A DNA stretch of 8,789 nt from DATAMF01 sp964472565 (GTDB lineage: Bacteria > Chloroflexota > Anaerolineae > Aggregatilineales > Aggregatilineaceae). The notes under the pieces are model-generated. The model was not told the origin of the DNA. It worked only from the letters and a program-made list of their open reading frames with translations, and searched no databases. The DNA is taken from contig CAYYNB010000219.1 of assembly GCA_964472565.1 (NCBI GenBank), positions 1-8,789 on the forward strand, given 5' to 3'. Below, piece after piece: positions 5,831 to 8,789 of the stretch; within the stretch, counting starts at the first letter, position 1; each line of letters starts with the position of its first letter. A program made the position numbers and the translations under genes.

Positions 5831-7984
5831 ATGAATAATGCATTTCCTTTCCACAACCCCACGCTCGAACTGGACCAACGCCTTGATGATTTGATCAGCA
5901 ACATGACCCTCGCTGAAAAAGTGTCTCAGATGTTGCACGAATCGCCTGCCATTGAACGCCTCGGGATTCCGGCTTATAACTGGTGGAACGAATGTTTGCA
6001 TGGTGTGGCGCGAGCTGGCGTGGCAACCGTGTTTCCGCAAGCCACCGGTCTGGCAGCCATGTGGCACACAAACTTTCTGCACGAAATCGCCCAGGTGATC
6101 GCTGAAGAAGCACGTGCTAAACACCACGAAGCTTTGCGCAATGACGAACACAACATCTATCAGGGTCTCACGTTCTGGTCGCCCAACGTAAATATTTTCC
6201 GTGATCCACGTTGGGGACGCGGGCAGGAAACATATGGTGAAGACCCTTACCTGACTGCCCAATTGGGCGTTGCTTTTGTACGTGGTTTGCAAGAAGGCGA
6301 TGACCAGCGCTATCTCAAAACGGCAGCTTGCGCCAAGCATTATGCCGTTCACAGTGGTCCTGAAGCTGACCGGCACCACTTTAACGCCGAAGTTACGGCA
6401 CGCGAACTCTGGGATACCTACTTGCCCGCGTTTGAAGCGTTGGTGCGTGAAGCACAGGTTGAAATCGCGATGGGAGCCTACAACCGCACTAACGGCGAAC
6501 CCTGTTGCGCCAGTCCGACCCTGCTACAGGGTATTTTGCGCGAGCGTTGGGGTTTTGACGGACATGTCACGTCGGATTGTTGGGCCATAATGGACCTGTA
6601 TAAGCATCACCACGTCGTCGAAACACGTGAAGAAGCTGCCGCAATAGCTGTTAAGGCGGGTTGCGATTTGAACTGTGGCTGCACATTCGATGCGCTCCTT
6701 GTCGCCGTCAAACAAGGTTTAATAGACGAAGCTACCATTGATCGTGCGGTTAGACGCTTGTTCCGCACGCGCATCCGGTTGGGCATGTTCGATCCGCCTG
6801 CAGAAGTTCCTTATGCACAGATTCCATACAGTGTCAATGATGCGCCTGCACACCGCGCCCTCGCGCGTCGGGCGGCTCAGGAAGCCATTGTCTTGCTGAA
6901 AAACGATGGAGTGCTGCCCCTCACGAAAGACATTGGCACAATCGCGGTAATCGGACCCAACGCTGACGATGAAGGGGTGTTGTGGGGCAGCTATAACGGG
7001 ATACCGTCTGCAACCGTTACCCCGCTGGCGGGTATTCGTAATGCCGTTTCAGCTCCCACCAGGGTGATTTACGCCCAGGGATGCGCGCTGATGGACAGCG
7101 ACACGAGTGGTTTTGCCGAGGCGCTTGTCGCTGTTGAACAAGCCGATGTAACGCTGTTCATCGGTGGAATTTCGCAGCTCGTCGAAGGTGAGGGAAAAAT
7201 GGAGGAATATGACCCGGCAGCAGGTGATCGCACCTTTATTGACTTGCCTTCGGTTCAACAAGACTTGCTCAAACAACTTTACATATCCGGCAAACCTATC
7301 ATCCTGATATTGCTCAATGGTGGACCGGTGTCGATCCCCTGGGCTGCAGAGCATATTCCTGCCATTATCGAAACCTGGTACCCCGGTGAGGAAGGCGGCA
7401 CGGCGATTGCCGATGTGCTGTTCGGGGACTATAACCCGGCGGGACGGTTGCCAGTCACGGTTTACCGTTCGTTAGACGACCTTCCCTCATTTGAGGATTA
7501 CAGCACCGACCGGCGTACCTACCGCTATTACCGTGATGAGCCGCTGTACCGTTTCGGTTATGGACTGAGCTACACCACTTTTGGCTATGACAATTTGCAT
7601 TTTAATCGCGACACCTTAGCCACCGATCAGCCTCTAACAGTTTCAGTTGATGTGCAGAATACTGGCGACCGGGCGGGTGATGAAGTTGTACAGGTATATG
7701 TGCGCGATCTACAAACCTCGGTAAAAGCTCCTCGTCACAGCTTGCAGGGATTCCAACGCATCCATCTCGCGCCGGGCGAATCTCATACTGTGACATTTAA
7801 CCTCGACCCCCGTCAGTTTGCCCTGGTTAATGATTATGGTCAGCGGATGCTTGAACGGGGTACATTTGAGATTTTTGTGGGTGGTGGACAACCCGATGAT
7901 CCCCATGCTCACGCGCTCAGCCGCTTGGTCGAATTCACCGATGAGCCATTTATCTTCATGCATTTGTACGGTCTGGAGGAATAG
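5831..7984 (+). CDS. Glycoside hydrolase family 3, beta-xylosidase/beta-glucosidase type
   Basis: A 717-residue exo-acting retaining beta-glycosidase without a signal peptide, so probably cytoplasmic and acting on imported oligosaccharides. The N-terminal GH3 barrel (about 15-330) has YNWWNECLHGVA (49-60), SPNVNIFRDPRWGRGQE (117-133), KHY and RHH substrate-site residues (169-171, 181-183), and nucleophile Asp249 in GHVTSDCWAI. The second GH3 domain (about 350-580) carries the likely acid/base Glu452 or Glu454 in LVEGEGKMEEY. A fibronectin-III-like domain follows (about 600-690). The WNECLHG and SDC motifs point to the beta-xylosidase-like branch, but substrate cannot be fixed from sequence. 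The start at 5831 is preferred because AGGAG (5817-5821) lies 9 nt upstream and family similarity begins soon after. An ATG at 5717 would add 38 residues without a ribosome binding site. Regulation by the divergent LacI protein is expected. No terminator is seen before the following IS. Confidence 0.93.
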   Translation: MNNAFPFHNPTLELDQRLDDLISNMTLAEKVSQMLHESPAIERLGIPAYNWWNECLHGVARAGVATVFPQATGLAAMWHTNFLHEIAQVIAEEARAKHHEALRNDEHNIYQGLTFWSPNVNIFRDPRWGRGQETYGEDPYLTAQLGVAFVRGLQEGDDQRYLKTAACAKHYAVHSGPEADRHHFNAEVTARELWDTYLPAFEALVREAQVEIAMGAYNRTNGEPCCASPTLLQGILRERWGFDGHVTSDCWAIMDLYKHHHVVETREEAAAIAVKAGCDLNCGCTFDALLVAVKQGLIDEATIDRAVRRLFRTRIRLGMFDPPAEVPYAQIPYSVNDAPAHRALARRAAQEAIVLLKNDGVLPLTKDIGTIAVIGPNADDEGVLWGSYNGIPSATVTPLAGIRNAVSAPTRVIYAQGCALMDSDTSGFAEALVAVEQADVTLFIGGISQLVEGEGKMEEYDPAAGDRTFIDLPSVQQDLLKQLYISGKPIILILLNGGPVSIPWAAEHIPAIIETWYPGEEGGTAIADVLFGDYNPAGRLPVTVYRSLDDLPSFEDYSTDRRTYRYYRDEPLYRFGYGLSYTTFGYDNLHFNRDTLATDQPLTVSVDVQNTGDRAGDEVVQVYVRDLQTSVKAPRHSLQGFQRIHLAPGESHTVTFNLDPRQFALVNDYGQRMLERGTFEIFVGGGQPDDPHAHALSRLVEFTDEPFIFMHLYGLEE

Positions 7985-8057
7985 CTTAGGGTTTGTAAAG
8001 AAATAACTTTCGGGTAGAGTAGAGAAGGAAGGGCCAAAGAAAAAATCGAGGTAGTAG
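7985..8057 (+). promoter_or_regulatory. Probable left end and weak promoter of the ISAzo13-type element
   Basis: Only 73 bp separate the glycosidase stop codon from the transposase start. A weak promoter is possible: TTGTAA (7993-7998), 16-nt spacer, TAGAGT (8015-8020). GAGGT precedes the GTG start at 8058. The left terminal inverted repeat must lie in or near this stretch, but it cannot be confirmed because the right end lies outside the window. Confidence 0.35.
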
Positions 8058-8789
8058 GTGGAAGTGCATCAATGCGAGTGTACCATCTGTCAGGCAGGCC
8101 AAAATGCCGAGATAATAGCGTATCATCGCCACATTAATCTGGTATTGAGCCGATTGGAAGAGGCAGAACGGCGTTGGTACGTGGCTTCGCTGTCGAGCGC
8201 ACCGGGTGCGCCGAGTGATGCGGAACTGGCACAGATCAGCGGACTCTCGGACAAAGCGATCGCACGGGGTCGGCAGGAATTGGAAAATGGGCTGAAGGAC
8301 AGCGCCGAAGGTCGGCAACGACAAGCGGGAGGCGGACGCCCCAAAGCCGAAAAAAGGACCGGGCGTTAGTGCCCAGCCTGCTGGCAGTAGTTGAGCCACA
8401 CACGGCAGGTGATCGGATGGAGAACGCCAAATGGCTCAATTGTCGGCTGAACGACGTGCGGGAGCGTCTGACAGAACGGGGGCATGGCGTGAGTTGCCCA
8501 GTCATTAGCCGCTTGCTGAAGGCCGCCGAGTATCGTCTACGGCTGAATGTCAAGGAGCATGAAGGGGAGCCGCATCCTGACCGTCAGTTTGAATATATTC
8601 GGGAGCAACGCCAGAGGCATCAACAGGCGGGACAGCCCCCCATCAGTGGGGACACCAAGAAGAAGGAATTAGTCGGGAACTTCAAGAATACGGGCCAGAT
8701 TTGGTGTCAGAAGGCCGAAGCGGTGAAGAGTCGTGTCTTCAAACAACAGCTTCAGGAGCACCTGGCCGATGGGCTGGGACTAACCGTCA
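8058..8789 (+). CDS. ISAzo13-type transposase, two overlapping frames, partial
   Basis: From a GTG at 8058 the first frame (103 residues, stop TAG 8367-8369) has an N-terminal Cys cluster (HQCECTICQAG), then NLVLSRLEEAERRWYVA and a helix-turn-helix-like QISGLSDKAIARGRQELENGL. It ends in GGGRPKAEK. The second frame, read from about 8354 and open to the window end, continues the same protein: KDRALVPSLLAVVEPHTAGDR, then GHGVSCPVISRLLKAAEYRL, PHPDRQFEYI and ISGDTKKKELVGNFKN. The last motif carries the first catalytic Asp of the ISAzo13 DDE domain. The switch occurs at a run of six A followed by G (8350-8356) and is a -1 shift. It is either programmed frameshifting or a broken copy. The remaining catalytic residues lie beyond the right edge. 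Confidence 0.78.

Noticed and set aside
5789..6379. A 196-residue minus-strand open frame within the glycosidase gene
   Set aside because: It is antisense to strongly conserved GH3 motifs and has no recognisable features.
8236..8553. Minus-strand open frames across the ISAzo13-type region
   Set aside because: They are shadows of the two transposase frames, with Arg/Ser-rich translations typical of antisense reading.
1..8789. CRISPR array, tRNA/rRNA, toxin-antitoxin, phage or defence genes
   Set aside because: No regular spaced repeats, no RNA gene signatures and no matching protein motifs were found. The window does not hold a clearly new multi-gene system.

Overview
The window reads as accessory, IS-rich DNA from an environmental bacterium, most likely a member of the Chloroflexota (Anaerolineae/Caldilineae type). 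That assignment is inferred from moderate GC content, a secreted TAP-like hydrolase with an extra C-terminal domain, and the mix of transposase families. Nothing in the window proves the taxon. There are three intact protein genes, and the rest is a graveyard of insertion-sequence remnants.

Left part (1-1520): a short open C-terminal tail of unknown origin (1-96), then a 5'-truncated integrase-type (rve, DDE) transposase (97-744) with a hairpin/T-tract behind it. Next is a minus-strand IS4-type transposase remnant (1387-779) broken by two frameshifts and cut off before its catalytic Glu region. An imperfect 16-bp inverted repeat lies just upstream of its start.

Middle (1521-4536): an intact minus-strand gene for a secreted alpha/beta hydrolase of the TAP/S33 type (3434-1521). 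Divergent from it is a composite pseudogene (3559-4536). Its first part resembles the coiled-coil N-terminus of IS66-type transposases, and the rest is an IS630-type transposase with two frameshifts, a nonsense codon, loss of the catalytic Glu and two perfect hairpins.

Right part (4537-7984): a divergent pair, a LacI-family regulator (5571-4537) and a cytoplasmic family-3 glycoside hydrolase of the beta-xylosidase/beta-glucosidase type (5831-7984). They share a compact bidirectional promoter (5591-5714) with one TTGACA-17-TTTAnn promoter per direction. An identical 15-mer operator (core TCGAAGCGGTTCGA) sits 3-4 bp past each -10 box, and a perfect palindrome lies at the centre. The simple reading is a self-regulated sugar-responsive switch: LacI represses itself and the glycosidase until an inducer, probably derived from a plant oligosaccharide, is present. 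No transporter is seen in the window.

Right edge (7985-8789): the 5' part of an ISAzo13-type transposase whose two frames overlap at an A6G run followed by a small hairpin. This is either a programmed -1 frameshift or decay. IS sequence abuts the 3' ends of both lacI and the glycosidase gene almost to the base.

I see no rRNA, tRNA, CRISPR array, defence system or clearly new biological system. The most notable signals are the near mirror-symmetric regulatory region, the ISAzo13 frameshift candidate and the hairpins inside the IS630 pseudogene.
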